In this document: positions 6,852-13,581 of the stretch, one piece after another
Layout: each line of letters begins with the position of its first letter
Position numbering within the stretch: position 1 is the first letter of the stretch
Source: Paludibacteraceae bacterium
GTDB taxonomy: Bacteria; Bacteroidota; Bacteroidia; Bacteroidales; Paludibacteraceae
Direction of reading: 5' to 3'
Length of the DNA: 13,581 bases
Assembly: GCA_018055865.1 (NCBI GenBank)
Contig: JAGPGR010000018.1
Span: 1 to 13,581 of the forward strand
Position numbers and translations under genes: made by a program
The notes under the pieces: model-generated
What the model saw: the letters and a program-made list of their open reading frames with translations, nothing else
What the model was told of the DNA's origin: nothing
The model's database searches: none

Positions 6852-7145
6852 TCATTCGCTCAGAAGCGCCAAACATTTATCTATTTCCCGCACTATTTTA
6901 TTCAAGTGCTTTCTGGAGAATTGGCGATTTTCATCGGAACCACCCAACCCGTTTGCTGTTTGTAAAAGCGTGTATTCTTTACGCAAATCCAGAATTTCTT
7001 TGTGAGCTTTCATCAAATCTTCTCTTTTCCGCTCCAACTCGGCTGCAAGATTTTCATTTTCATCACGCAAGGCCTTATGTTCGGAAATCAGTTTTCTAAC
7101 ATTCGATTCAAACTCGTTGATGAGATTTGCGTATCGGTTTTCCAT
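6852..7145 (-). CDS. Small coiled-coil protein upstream of zapA (ZapB-like)
   Basis: A soluble protein of 97 residues (MENRYANLINEFESNVRKLI onwards) with no signal peptide or membrane segment. Residues about 5-65 are strongly helical and heptad-like (EHKALRDENENLAAELERKR, then LMKAHKEILDLRKEYTLLQ); a short linker, TANGLGGSDENRQF, precedes a C-terminal helix, HLNKIVREIDKCLALL. In-frame GTG at 7166 could add seven residues, but the -7 box overlaps that codon and the start would fall downstream of it, so the ATG at 7145 is chosen. It is translated just ahead of zapA with a 4-base gap. Position and architecture suggest a Z-ring-associated partner comparable to ZapB, but I see no sequence identity proving it; the division role is inference from context. 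Confidence 0.7.
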   Translation of the reverse strand: MENRYANLINEFESNVRKLISEHKALRDENENLAAELERKREDLMKAHKEILDLRKEYTLLQTANGLGGSDENRQFSRKHLNKIVREIDKCLALLSE

Positions 7146-7165
7146 GCTGTTTACTAAAGTCTCCA

Positions 7166-7173
7166 CAAAAATA
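7166..7173 (-). promoter_or_regulatory. -7 promoter element TATTTTTG of the zapA operon
   Basis: A perfect TAnnTTTG on the minus strand. The start would be near 7159-7161, leaving about 15 bases before the ATG at 7145. It decides the start codon: the alternative GTG lies within the promoter. Confidence 0.6.
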
Positions 7174-7189
7174 AGGTTTTGCTTTGAAT

Positions 7190-7220
7190 AAAAAAAACAA
7201 TTTATTCAATTTTAATTGAA
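7190..7220 (-). terminator. Weak A/T-rich terminator after the SulP gene
   Basis: On the minus strand TTCAATTAAAATTGAA (7220-7205) is a self-complementary stem with a very short loop, followed after seven bases by eight Ts. It lies 21 bases past the SulP stop codon and ahead of the zapA-operon promoter. The stem has little G/C, so efficiency is doubtful. Confidence 0.4.
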
Positions 7221-7240
7221 AACGGAACAAATTACAACCT

Positions 7241-8908
7241 TTACCTTATCAATTGTTTTGATTTTTCGAGCGCAGCATTGATGTTGTCACAAATATTCTC
7301 GGTCCCAATAAGCTGATCAACACCTACTTTGTGAAGAACTTCGCGTACATTATCATTCACACCCGACAATAATATTTTGGTTTTGTCCTTTTGCGACATT
7401 TTTATCAGGTTCTCCAGGTTGTGAACTCCGGTTGAATCAATAAAAGGTACTTTTCGCATCCGTATGATTCTGACTTTGGATACACCTCCCACTTGTTTCA
7501 TTGTTTCTTCAAACTTATTGGCCACGCCAAAGAAAAACGGACCTTCGATTTCATAAATGGAAACCCCTTTGGGAACTTCCAGTTTTTCGGAATCTGTCGC
7601 TCCTTCCACGTAGTCCGATTTATCGACCACATCCTGAATGACAGATACGGTAGAAACTTCCGAAATCCGGCGTAAGAACAGTAATACAGCCAGCAAAAGT
7701 CCCACTTCAATGGCAATAGTTAGGTCAAAAATGACGGTAAGCAGGAAGGTGGCAAGCAGCACAGTTACATCCGATTTTGTATTGCGCATGAGCGATTTGA
7801 AGGTACGCCACTCGCTCATGTTGTAGGCTACAATCATCAGTACGCCGGCCAGACAAGCCATGGGTATATGTTTGGTAAGTCCGCCCAGAAAAAACAGAAT
7901 CAGCGCTAAAACTACGGCATGAATAATTCCGGCTACCGGAGTTCTTCCGCCATTGTTGATATTGGTCATGGTGCGGGCAATGGCGCCTGTGGCTGGAATT
8001 CCTCCAAAAATCGGGGTAATCACATTAGCAATTCCCTGGGCAATAAGTTCTGTATTGGAATTGTGTTTACTCCCTATTACACCGTCGGCAACTGTGGCCG
8101 AAAGCAACGATTCAATGGCGCCCAGCATGGCTATGGTAAATGCAACCGGCAGCAAAGTTCTTACAGTTTCGAAATCAATGTTGAATTTATTGGCTTCAGG
8201 AATGGTAGCATTGATTGTAAAACGATCGCCAATGGTTTCAATACCCTGAATACCAAAACTATTTCTTAGAAAATAAACCAACAGAGTCATCAGAATAATA
8301 GCAAGCAACGAACCGGGTATTTTTTTGGAGAAACGGGGAGTTACCGCAATGATAATTATTGATAGTATTCCGATAAGCAGCGCCCACCAGTTGATGGATG
8401 AGATATTCTGCGCATACACCGCCCACTTGTGAAGAAAATCGGCGGGCACTTTCTCAATTTGCAAACCAAAAAGATCTTTGATCTGAGTAGCAAAAATAGT
8501 AAGCGCAATACCACTGGTGAAACCTACCACTACCGGATAAGGAATGAACTTGATGATAGTTCCGAGTTTCAGTATCCCCATGGCTATGAGCATGATACCG
8601 GCTATGATGGTAGCAATAGCCAGTCCTGTGACTCCATACTGCTCGATAATTCCGTACACTATAACGATAAAAGCACCGGTAGGACCGCCAATCTGAACCC
8701 GGCTGCCACCCAGCAAGGAAATGATAAAACCGGCAATAATGGCAGTAAAAATGCCTTTCTCGGGTGATACGCCCGATGCAATACCAAACGCAATAGCCAG
8801 CGGCAAAGCTACAATACCAACGATAATACCTGACATCAGGTCGGAATAAAACTGCTGCCTGGTGTAATGCCTGAGCGTATAAACAATTTTCGGATCAAAA
8901 ACTTTCAT
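7241..8908 (-). CDS. SulP-family anion transporter with STAS domain
   Basis: Inner-membrane protein of 555 residues of the SLC26A/SulP family, which moves sulfate, bicarbonate, dicarboxylates or other anions by symport or exchange. The membrane part (about 22-415) has the family blocks SDLMSGIIVGIVALPLAIAF at 22-41, GGSRVQIGGPTGAFIV at 67-82, YPVVVGFTSGIA at 124-135, GAIESLLSATVADG at 263-276, and GGIPATGAIARTMTNINNGG at 302-321, consistent with 14 segments in two inverted halves. A cytoplasmic STAS domain follows at about 448-545, with VPFIDSTGVHNLENLIK; Asp491-Ser492-Thr493 is the switch motif conserved in anti-sigma-factor antagonists. The protein is full length. Sequence alone does not separate a sulfate carrier from a bicarbonate carrier, and no sulfate-assimilation or carbonic anhydrase gene lies nearby. 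It is transcribed away from ispG from a promoter at 9002-9009. Confidence 0.95.
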   Translation of the reverse strand: MKVFDPKIVYTLRHYTRQQFYSDLMSGIIVGIVALPLAIAFGIASGVSPEKGIFTAIIAGFIISLLGGSRVQIGGPTGAFIVIVYGIIEQYGVTGLAIATIIAGIMLIAMGILKLGTIIKFIPYPVVVGFTSGIALTIFATQIKDLFGLQIEKVPADFLHKWAVYAQNISSINWWALLIGILSIIIIAVTPRFSKKIPGSLLAIILMTLLVYFLRNSFGIQGIETIGDRFTINATIPEANKFNIDFETVRTLLPVAFTIAMLGAIESLLSATVADGVIGSKHNSNTELIAQGIANVITPIFGGIPATGAIARTMTNINNGGRTPVAGIIHAVVLALILFFLGGLTKHIPMACLAGVLMIVAYNMSEWRTFKSLMRNTKSDVTVLLATFLLTVIFDLTIAIEVGLLLAVLLFLRRISEVSTVSVIQDVVDKSDYVEGATDSEKLEVPKGVSIYEIEGPFFFGVANKFEETMKQVGGVSKVRIIRMRKVPFIDSTGVHNLENLIKMSQKDKTKILLSGVNDNVREVLHKVGVDQLIGTENICDNINAALEKSKQLIR

Positions 8909-9001
8909 TTCAGTTGAATTATCAAAAAAATATAAAACCTTTTATTATTCTGATTGTTTTATTTTCAGTCTGTGCATATCTTTACTTCTTAAAAACGAGT
9001 G

Positions 9002-9009
9002 CAAAGGTA
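9002..9009 (-). promoter_or_regulatory. -7 promoter element TACCTTTG of the SulP gene
   Basis: A perfect TAnnTTTG on the minus strand in the 185-base divergent spacer between the SulP gene and ispG. The start near 8996 gives an unusually long leader of almost 90 bases for SulP. No equally good box is seen for ispG on the plus strand. Confidence 0.55.
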
Positions 9010-9093
9010 CTGAATTAATGTCATTGAATATTAAAAGAGCATTAAAAATCATTCACTATTCCCTTTCATTTTATTTCAATTCTTTAACTAAAA

Positions 9094-10878
9094 ATGTGGA
9101 AATCAAACCCTTACAACTTCAATCGAAGACCGACACACGTAGTAAGAATCGGCAATTTTGAGATGGGTGGAATTAATCCTGTACGGATTCAGTCCATGGC
9201 CAACACCAATACCAATGACATCGAAAATTCGGTGAAACAATGCCTGCGTATTGTGTCGGCGGGTGCCGATCTGGTGCGGTTTACCACTCAAGGCATCAAA
9301 GAAGTGGAAAGTTTGAAGTTGATTCATCAGGCCTTACGAAGTCAGGGATGCCAGGTACCTCTGGCTGCCGACGTACATTTCAATGCCAACGTGGCCGATC
9401 TGGCTGCTAAGCATGTAGAAAAAGTGCGGATAAACCCCGGAAATTATGTTAGTGGAATAAAGTCAGACCTCACGACCGATTATACCGACGAAGAATACAC
9501 CCTTGAGTATGAAAAGATCCGTACACGGTTTATTCCTTTTCTGGATATTTGCAAAACTCACAATACCGCAATCCGGATTGGTGTAAATCATGGTTCGCTG
9601 AGCGAGCGCATGCTCAACCGGTGGGGAAATACAGCCGAAGGGATGGTGGAATCGTGTATGGAATTTTTGCGCATCTGTATAGAAGTGGATTTTCACCGTG
9701 TAGTGATATCCATGAAAGCATCCAACACCGTAATGATGATACAGGCAGTGAGATTGTTGGTTGAAAGAATGGAAAGCGAAGATATCCATTTCCCTTTACA
9801 TTTGGGAGTAACCGAAGCTGGCGACGGTGAAGACGGTCGAATCAAATCGGCTGTGGGCATTGGTGCTTTGCTCGCTGAAGGAACAGGCGATACAATCCGG
9901 GTTTCGCTGAGCGAAGAACCCGAAGCAGAAATTCCGGTGGCAAAACTCCTCAGAGACTATATTGCTCAACGGGAAAACCATCCAATGATTGTACTCAAAT
10001 CGGATAATCCGGTTTCATTGAAGCCTTTTACCCGAAGGAAAACATACGCTGTAAGAAATATCGGGGGTGAAAATATACCCGTTGTTATTTCAAAGCCGGT
10101 CAATCACCCCACGTTAAAGGCCGATTACATACTCAACGGCGAAACCATTGCAAATTCGGAAGGGGAAATCTTTAAAATTCACATTCCGGAAAATCTTACA
10201 AGGTCGGATGAAACTGTTTCTTTCCTGAGAATGAATTATTCTCAACTTACTCCTGAAATTATTTCGCATTTAAAATCAAGCAAAAAAACTGTTATCCTAC
10301 TGGAAACAAGCCATATAAACCCGGTAGGTGAACAGCGCGCCTTTATTCATACGCTCATAGCCGAAGGATGTGAAACTCCGGTAATTGCAGCAGGGAGATA
10401 CGGGGAAAACGACCTTGAGGACCTCCAGATTAAGTCTGCTGCCGATTTAGGCGTGATTTTTGTGGACTTTTTGGCCGATGGCATCTTTTTGGATAACGAA
10501 GGAACTGCATCAAACGAAGATGTTTTATCAGTTTCATTCGGCATACTTCAGGCTGCCCGTGTACGGGTAAGCAAAACCGAATTTATTTCGTGTCCGGGCT
10601 GCGGCCGAACCTTGTTCGAACTGCAAAGCGTCATCGCCCGGATAAAAGCGAAGACTTCGCATCTTACCGGTCTGAAAATAGGCATCATGGGCTGCATTGT
10701 GAACGGACCGGGCGAAATGGCCGATGCCGATTACGGCTATGTAGGTGCAGCGCGGGGAAAAGTAAGTTTGTATAAGAAACATGAATGTATCGAAAAGAAT
10801 GTACCTGCAGAAGAGGCTGTTGAAAAACTGATTGACCTGATTAAAGCAAATGGTGACTGGAAAGAACCGGAAACGTGA
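9094..10878 (+). CDS. ispG: 4-hydroxy-3-methylbut-2-en-1-yl diphosphate synthase (long form)
   Basis: IspG (GcpE) converts MEcPP to HMBPP by reductive ring opening, the penultimate step of the MEP isoprenoid pathway, in the cytoplasm with an iron-sulfur cluster. An N-terminal TIM barrel (about 10-295) carries GGINPVRIQSMANTNTND, LAADVHFN, KVRINPGN, IRIGVNHGSLSERML and HLGVTEAGDGEDGRIKSA. Residues about 300-485 are an inserted domain absent from the shorter E. coli-type enzyme (about 370 residues) but usual in Bacteroidetes, Chlamydiae and plants. The C-terminal cluster domain (about 490-590) has CPGCGRTLFEL (Cys500, Cys503) and GIMGCIVNGPGEMADADYGY (Cys534), with Glu541 seven residues on, the spacing of the cluster's fourth ligand in characterised enzymes. 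All catalytic elements are intact. It stands alone, divergent from SulP, with a barrel gene 76 bases downstream. No clear terminator follows. Confidence 0.97.
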   Translation: MWKSNPYNFNRRPTHVVRIGNFEMGGINPVRIQSMANTNTNDIENSVKQCLRIVSAGADLVRFTTQGIKEVESLKLIHQALRSQGCQVPLAADVHFNANVADLAAKHVEKVRINPGNYVSGIKSDLTTDYTDEEYTLEYEKIRTRFIPFLDICKTHNTAIRIGVNHGSLSERMLNRWGNTAEGMVESCMEFLRICIEVDFHRVVISMKASNTVMMIQAVRLLVERMESEDIHFPLHLGVTEAGDGEDGRIKSAVGIGALLAEGTGDTIRVSLSEEPEAEIPVAKLLRDYIAQRENHPMIVLKSDNPVSLKPFTRRKTYAVRNIGGENIPVVISKPVNHPTLKADYILNGETIANSEGEIFKIHIPENLTRSDETVSFLRMNYSQLTPEIISHLKSSKKTVILLETSHINPVGEQRAFIHTLIAEGCETPVIAAGRYGENDLEDLQIKSAADLGVIFVDFLADGIFLDNEGTASNEDVLSVSFGILQAARVRVSKTEFISCPGCGRTLFELQSVIARIKAKTSHLTGLKIGIMGCIVNGPGEMADADYGYVGAARGKVSLYKKHECIEKNVPAEEAVEKLIDLIKANGDWKEPET

Positions 10879-10954
10879 ACTTAATTTCAAACGTGACGTT
10901 CTATAAATTGTAATACATACAGAAAATTCGAATATTAACTAAAAAAAAGAAAAA

Positions 10955-11422
10955 ATGAAAAAATTATTCTTAGCCTTTGCGCTTTTAATGACCGTAACGA
11001 GTGTAACGGTAGCACAAACAAATGACAGAGCAATTGGTATTCGCGGATTAAATAATGCCGCTGAAATTTCGTTTCAGAATCCTCTCAGTAATAGCACCAG
11101 ACTGGAACTTGATTTAGGTCTTTACGGATTTGGTGATCACAACGGTTTTATTCTTTCGGGAATTCATCAATGGGTTTTTGGTCTTGACAATGGCCTCAAC
11201 TGGTATGTGGGTCTTGGTGGGCAATTAGGTTCCCGGTCATACGAGAAAAATAATGTCTGGAATTCCGGTTTCGGACTCGCATTTGCCGGGCAAATTGGTA
11301 TTGAATATAATTTTTCAATACCATTACAGGTGTCGCTTGATTATCGTCCAGCATGGTATGTAATTCCGGCATTCGGAGGAGCTTATGACACGGTAGGACT
11401 TGGACTTCGTTACAGATTCTGA
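10955..11422 (+). CDS. Small secreted beta-barrel protein, probable outer-membrane protein
   Basis: A protein of 155 residues with a typical signal peptide (MKKLFLAFALLMTVTSVTVA, then Q). The mature part of about 134 residues is built of short amphipathic strands: ISFQNPLSNSTRLELDLGLY, ILSGIHQWVF, NWYVGLGGQLGSR, GFGLAFAGQIGIEYNF, LQVSLDYRPAWYVIPAF and a final VGLGLRYRF. The terminal aromatic and small size suit an eight-stranded barrel of about OmpX size. It shares only general barrel style with the three paralogs at 273-2584 and lacks their GPxxN and YxWG blocks, so it is probably a different family. An A-rich stretch, AAAAAAAAGAAAAA, precedes the ATG, as is common for translation starts in this phylum. 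It ends at a strong terminator. Specific function is not recognisable. Confidence 0.8.
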   Translation: MKKLFLAFALLMTVTSVTVAQTNDRAIGIRGLNNAAEISFQNPLSNSTRLELDLGLYGFGDHNGFILSGIHQWVFGLDNGLNWYVGLGGQLGSRSYEKNNVWNSGFGLAFAGQIGIEYNFSIPLQVSLDYRPAWYVIPAFGGAYDTVGLGLRYRF

Positions 11423-11450
11423 ATCAGTCACTGAAACTATTATCAAAACC

Positions 11451-11490
11451 AAAAGCAGGATAATCCGTCGGATCATCCTGCTTTTGTTTT
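11451..11490. terminator. Bidirectional terminator between convergent genes
   Basis: AAAAGCAGGAT (11451-11461) pairs perfectly with ATCCTGCTTTT (11475-11485), and ATCC/GGAT extends the stem inside with a 3-base loop. The plus strand continues GTTTTAG and the minus strand GGTTTTG, so it can end both the barrel gene from the left and the coiled-coil gene from the right. Confidence 0.9.
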
Positions 11491-11500
11491 AGTTTCATAC

Positions 11501-11845
11501 TTACGCTTTCGGTTCTTCGGTAACGTCGGGTTCGGCGGTTACTTCAGGTTCGTCATCCTTATCAAACCGATCAGCCACTTTGCTGAAAGTTGCTTTCATC
11601 TGATCCCAAATGGATGCAGCGCCTTCTTTCACGTCGTCCCAGGCATCGTCGGCTGTATCAGCCAGTTCTTTCAGTTTGGCTTTGCCTTCGGCAATTTTTG
11701 GTTCCAGTTCGTCAATCAGTTCGTTGTATTTTTCTTTTGCATCTTCGGTAGCTTCTTTTGCTTTTAATTTCAATTTATCTACCTGAGCTTCCAGCTCATT
11801 CACTTGCGTGTCCAGCTTTTGTTTAAATTCAGATTTTTCTTCCAT
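11501..11845 (-). CDS. Coiled-coil protein of the sll1863 stress-response type
   Basis: A soluble, very charged protein of 114 residues with no signal peptide. Residues about 5-70 form a near-continuous helix with heptad hydrophobics (KQKLDTQVNELEAQVDKLKL, then KAKEATEDAKEKYNELIDEL and AEGKAKLKELADTA). A conserved-looking amphipathic block follows, DDAWDDVKEGAASIWDQMK (about 65-83), and then a flexible acidic tail rich in Glu, Pro and Asp (DDEPEVTAEPDVTEEPKA). The helix plus the DDAWxDhKxGhxxhWDxhK block is what I recall for proteins annotated as sll1863-family stress-response or apolipoprotein-like coiled-coil proteins; their biochemical role is unclear, but they are often stress-induced. 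It has a perfect -7 box and shares a two-way terminator with its convergent neighbour. Assignment is from motif memory, so moderate. Confidence 0.7.
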   Translation of the reverse strand: MEEKSEFKQKLDTQVNELEAQVDKLKLKAKEATEDAKEKYNELIDELEPKIAEGKAKLKELADTADDAWDDVKEGAASIWDQMKATFSKVADRFDKDDEPEVTAEPDVTEEPKA

Positions 11846-11883
11846 AATATTGTTGTTTTTTTAGTAAAGTATAAACATCCACA

Positions 11884-11891
11884 CAAAGATA
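11884..11891 (-). promoter_or_regulatory. -7 promoter element TATCTTTG
   Basis: A perfect TAnnTTTG on the minus strand. The start near 11877 leaves a leader of about 30 bases before the ATG at 11845, ending in AACAACAATATT. No clear -33 TTG was found. Confidence 0.6.
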
Positions 11892-12026
11892 GTAAAGTTC
11901 TTGTATTTCTTAATTTTCTGATAAATAAATTTGTTTATTATTTTGACAAAAAAAATGCTGCGGGTGTTTTTACGGTTTTCCGGGTTGTGAATAATACTTT
12001 TAAGCTGTTTCAAAGGCATTCCATCA

Positions 12027-13581
12027 TCAGTGAACTATGATTACAGGCTTAGACAAAACTCCTACGTTCAGTTTTATTTTCACAATATAAGTACCCGAAG
12101 GAACACCTGAAACTCTCAGAAAATCGTTTTGCGTCGTACGGATTAATTGTCCGTTCAGAGTGAATAATTCAACTTTTTCGACATTCTGACCCTCATTCAC
12201 AGTTGTGTAGAGCATATCATTCGCCGGATTGGGATAAACTTCTGCATGAATCACATTTTCCGTACTCACCGATGTTTGACTTTTATCAAATACCAGCAAA
12301 TTGTCGATAAACACATTTCCGGCCATAGAAAGAGGAGCCTTTTTCTGTAAGAATTTCAAAGCGGTTAATTTGTAGTTCTTTCCGGGCAGTAAATCGCTCA
12401 GAGTAACCTCAGCAAACTTCCATCCGCCGTAATGAATGCTGTCCAGTTTCACATCTTTTATATCGCTTTCTGATTCGAAAATAAGATAAAGCTCGTTTCC
12501 CGACAAATCACCATAGATGTGAAGCCCCACCGCAGAATCATTCGTAACTTCTATGTTCGGTTCAATAAATCGATAAACCACACTTCCGGCTTCACTACCA
12601 AGGAAAGAATAGCGCAGGTTGTAACTATATGAATTGAATAATTTTGTCGACGAAGAAGTCTGAGTCGTTGCTGTAACCATCAAATTGCTTGCAAGTGTAT
12701 CCACTTTCAGCTTTCCGGCTGTTTCGAATGTTTCTACAACCGGTTTATCCGTAATCCTTTCGTCTGATGCTTTGAAAGGAAAATTCAGCGTATCTGTCAG
12801 GTAAACTCCGTCTACATCTTTGATTCCTTTGGCCAATTTCAACACATATTCCTGTCCCGGGATAAGATCTTGCGCCAGGGTAAAGGAAGTTGAGCCCAGC
12901 GGTTCGGGTGCCAAATTATTTCTGACAGTTCGCACGATTTTGGGCAAAGCTTTGCCTTGTTTATCATAAACCTGCACACCGCTGTTTAGTTCGGAAGTCT
13001 GGAGTTTCTTATCAAATACGAAAGTAAATGTGGGCGATTTGTAATCGATATTAATTTCACCTGCCAATGGATAGGACGCAAGCACGGAAAGTTTGTTCCG
13101 ATTCATAGTTTTGAAGCTAAAGGTGAAATCTTCAACCATGCTCAATCCATCGTAATGTTTCAGCGTTTTTGCTAATTTCACTGTATAAACTGTGGTTGTA
13201 TCCAATGGCATATTCGGTACAAACTCCATTACAAAGTTGGATTCTTTGAATACAAACTGTCCGGCAACTGCAGGAGAGATCGAAAAAGCCGACTTTGCAC
13301 TTTCAACATCTACATCCCAGTTGAATTTGAAACGGATAACGGAACTAGCCAGCATCAATGTGTCAGCAGTCAGAGCTTTTGGAGAATATTCCACCACGGC
13401 GGGAGGTGTATTCCGTACTTTATTAGGCCGTACCTGTGCGTATGTTATCTGATTTGCCGTTACCTGAACTGTTGTTGTATCGTTGTGATATTCAGGATGA
13501 CGGGTTATCAGAGTATATAGTCCCGGGTCAAGGTTTTTGAAAAGAAAAAATCCGTTGTTCAGATTATCCACCGTATAAGTG
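12027..13581 (-). CDS. Secreted T9SS cargo protein with Ig-like domains, C-terminal part
   Basis: The last 517 residues of a larger protein whose start lies beyond the right edge; the frame is open to the boundary and a GTG at 13571 is internal, not a start. Counting from the edge: residues 1-52 end a carboxypeptidase-regulatory or PEGA-like domain (LDPGLYTLITRHPEYHNDTT); about 58-158 and 161-272 are two Ig-like domains of the Big_5 type (FVPNMPLDTTTVYTVKLAKT; PTFTFVFDKKL, then IPGQEYVLKLAKGIKDVDG); about 285-432 is a jelly-roll-like module (GLHIYGDLSGNELYLIF, YGGWKFAEVTL, GNVFIDNLLVFD) resembling accessory modules I recall beside phosphodiester glycosidases; 444-517 is a type A T9SS sorting domain (AEVYPNPANDMLY, VELFTLNGQLIR, SGTYIVKIKL). 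The protein is thus exported by T9SS and surface-anchored or released. Any catalytic domain lies outside the window. Confidence 0.88.
   Translation of the reverse strand, partial: TYTVDNLNNGFFLFKNLDPGLYTLITRHPEYHNDTTTVQVTANQITYAQVRPNKVRNTPPAVVEYSPKALTADTLMLASSVIRFKFNWDVDVESAKSAFSISPAVAGQFVFKESNFVMEFVPNMPLDTTTVYTVKLAKTLKHYDGLSMVEDFTFSFKTMNRNKLSVLASYPLAGEINIDYKSPTFTFVFDKKLQTSELNSGVQVYDKQGKALPKIVRTVRNNLAPEPLGSTSFTLAQDLIPGQEYVLKLAKGIKDVDGVYLTDTLNFPFKASDERITDKPVVETFETAGKLKVDTLASNLMVTATTQTSSSTKLFNSYSYNLRYSFLGSEAGSVVYRFIEPNIEVTNDSAVGLHIYGDLSGNELYLIFESESDIKDVKLDSIHYGGWKFAEVTLSDLLPGKNYKLTALKFLQKKAPLSMAGNVFIDNLLVFDKSQTSVSTENVIHAEVYPNPANDMLYTTVNEGQNVEKVELFTLNGQLIRTTQNDFLRVSGVPSGTYIVKIKLNVGVLSKPVIIVH

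Noticed and set aside
10890..10900. Palindrome AACGTGACGTT between ispG and the barrel gene
   Set aside because: Too short to form a terminator and unsupported by a second copy; could be an operator, but chance is likely.
11946..11995. Possible terminator for the T9SS gene (small CGG/CCG hairpin, then T-run on the minus strand)
   Set aside because: The stem is only 3 bp and is separated from the T-run by about 16 bases, so it does not meet the usual form.
11804..12040. Plus-strand reading frame of 78 codons with Phe- and Lys-rich product
   Set aside because: It spans an A/T-rich spacer, overlaps the antisense of two supported genes and has no signal, domain or promoter.
1..13581. Mobile elements, CRISPR arrays, toxin-antitoxin or defence genes
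   Set aside because: No transposase, integrase, regular spacer array, flanking direct repeats or defence-type motifs were found on either strand.

Overview
The window looks like chromosome of a member of the Bacteroidetes, most likely order Bacteroidales. Four signs agree: a tmRNA whose tag reads GENNYALAA; a long IspG of 594 residues with an inserted middle domain; repeated TAnnTTTG-type -7 promoter elements in place of a sigma70 -10 box; and a C-terminal sorting domain of the type IX secretion system (T9SS), which argues against the genus Bacteroides itself. It reads as core chromosome. I see no insertion sequence, phage, CRISPR array or other sign of recent transfer.

Layout. 1-139 is the start of a MATE efflux transporter leaving the left edge (minus). 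273-2584 (minus) holds three tandem, diverged paralogs of a small outer-membrane beta-barrel family, two with visible promoters and two with terminators. 2826-3983 (minus) is an OmpA-family protein with a peptidoglycan-binding domain. 4310-4704 (minus) is tmRNA (ssrA). 4852-7145 (minus) is a housekeeping cluster of a small coiled-coil protein, zapA, a structured intergenic element and rny (RNase Y). 7241-8908 (minus) is a SulP anion transporter with a STAS domain. Divergent from it, 9094-10878 (plus) is ispG, followed by a small beta-barrel gene at 10955-11422. A two-way hairpin terminator separates this from a convergent sll1863-type stress coiled-coil gene (11501-11845, minus). 12027-13581 (minus) is the C-terminal part of a large secreted protein with Ig-like domains and a T9SS signal.

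Functionally, much of the window concerns the envelope: five small barrels or OmpA proteins, one T9SS cargo and two inner-membrane transporters. The rest is RNA metabolism and ribosome rescue (rny, ssrA), division (zapA and partner) and isoprenoid synthesis (ispG). The least explained piece is the zapA-rny spacer: a 65-base two-stem structure with a symmetric 9x9 internal loop and a U-tract, preceded by a near-consensus -7 box. Nothing else amounts to an undescribed system; most of the region is ordinary.
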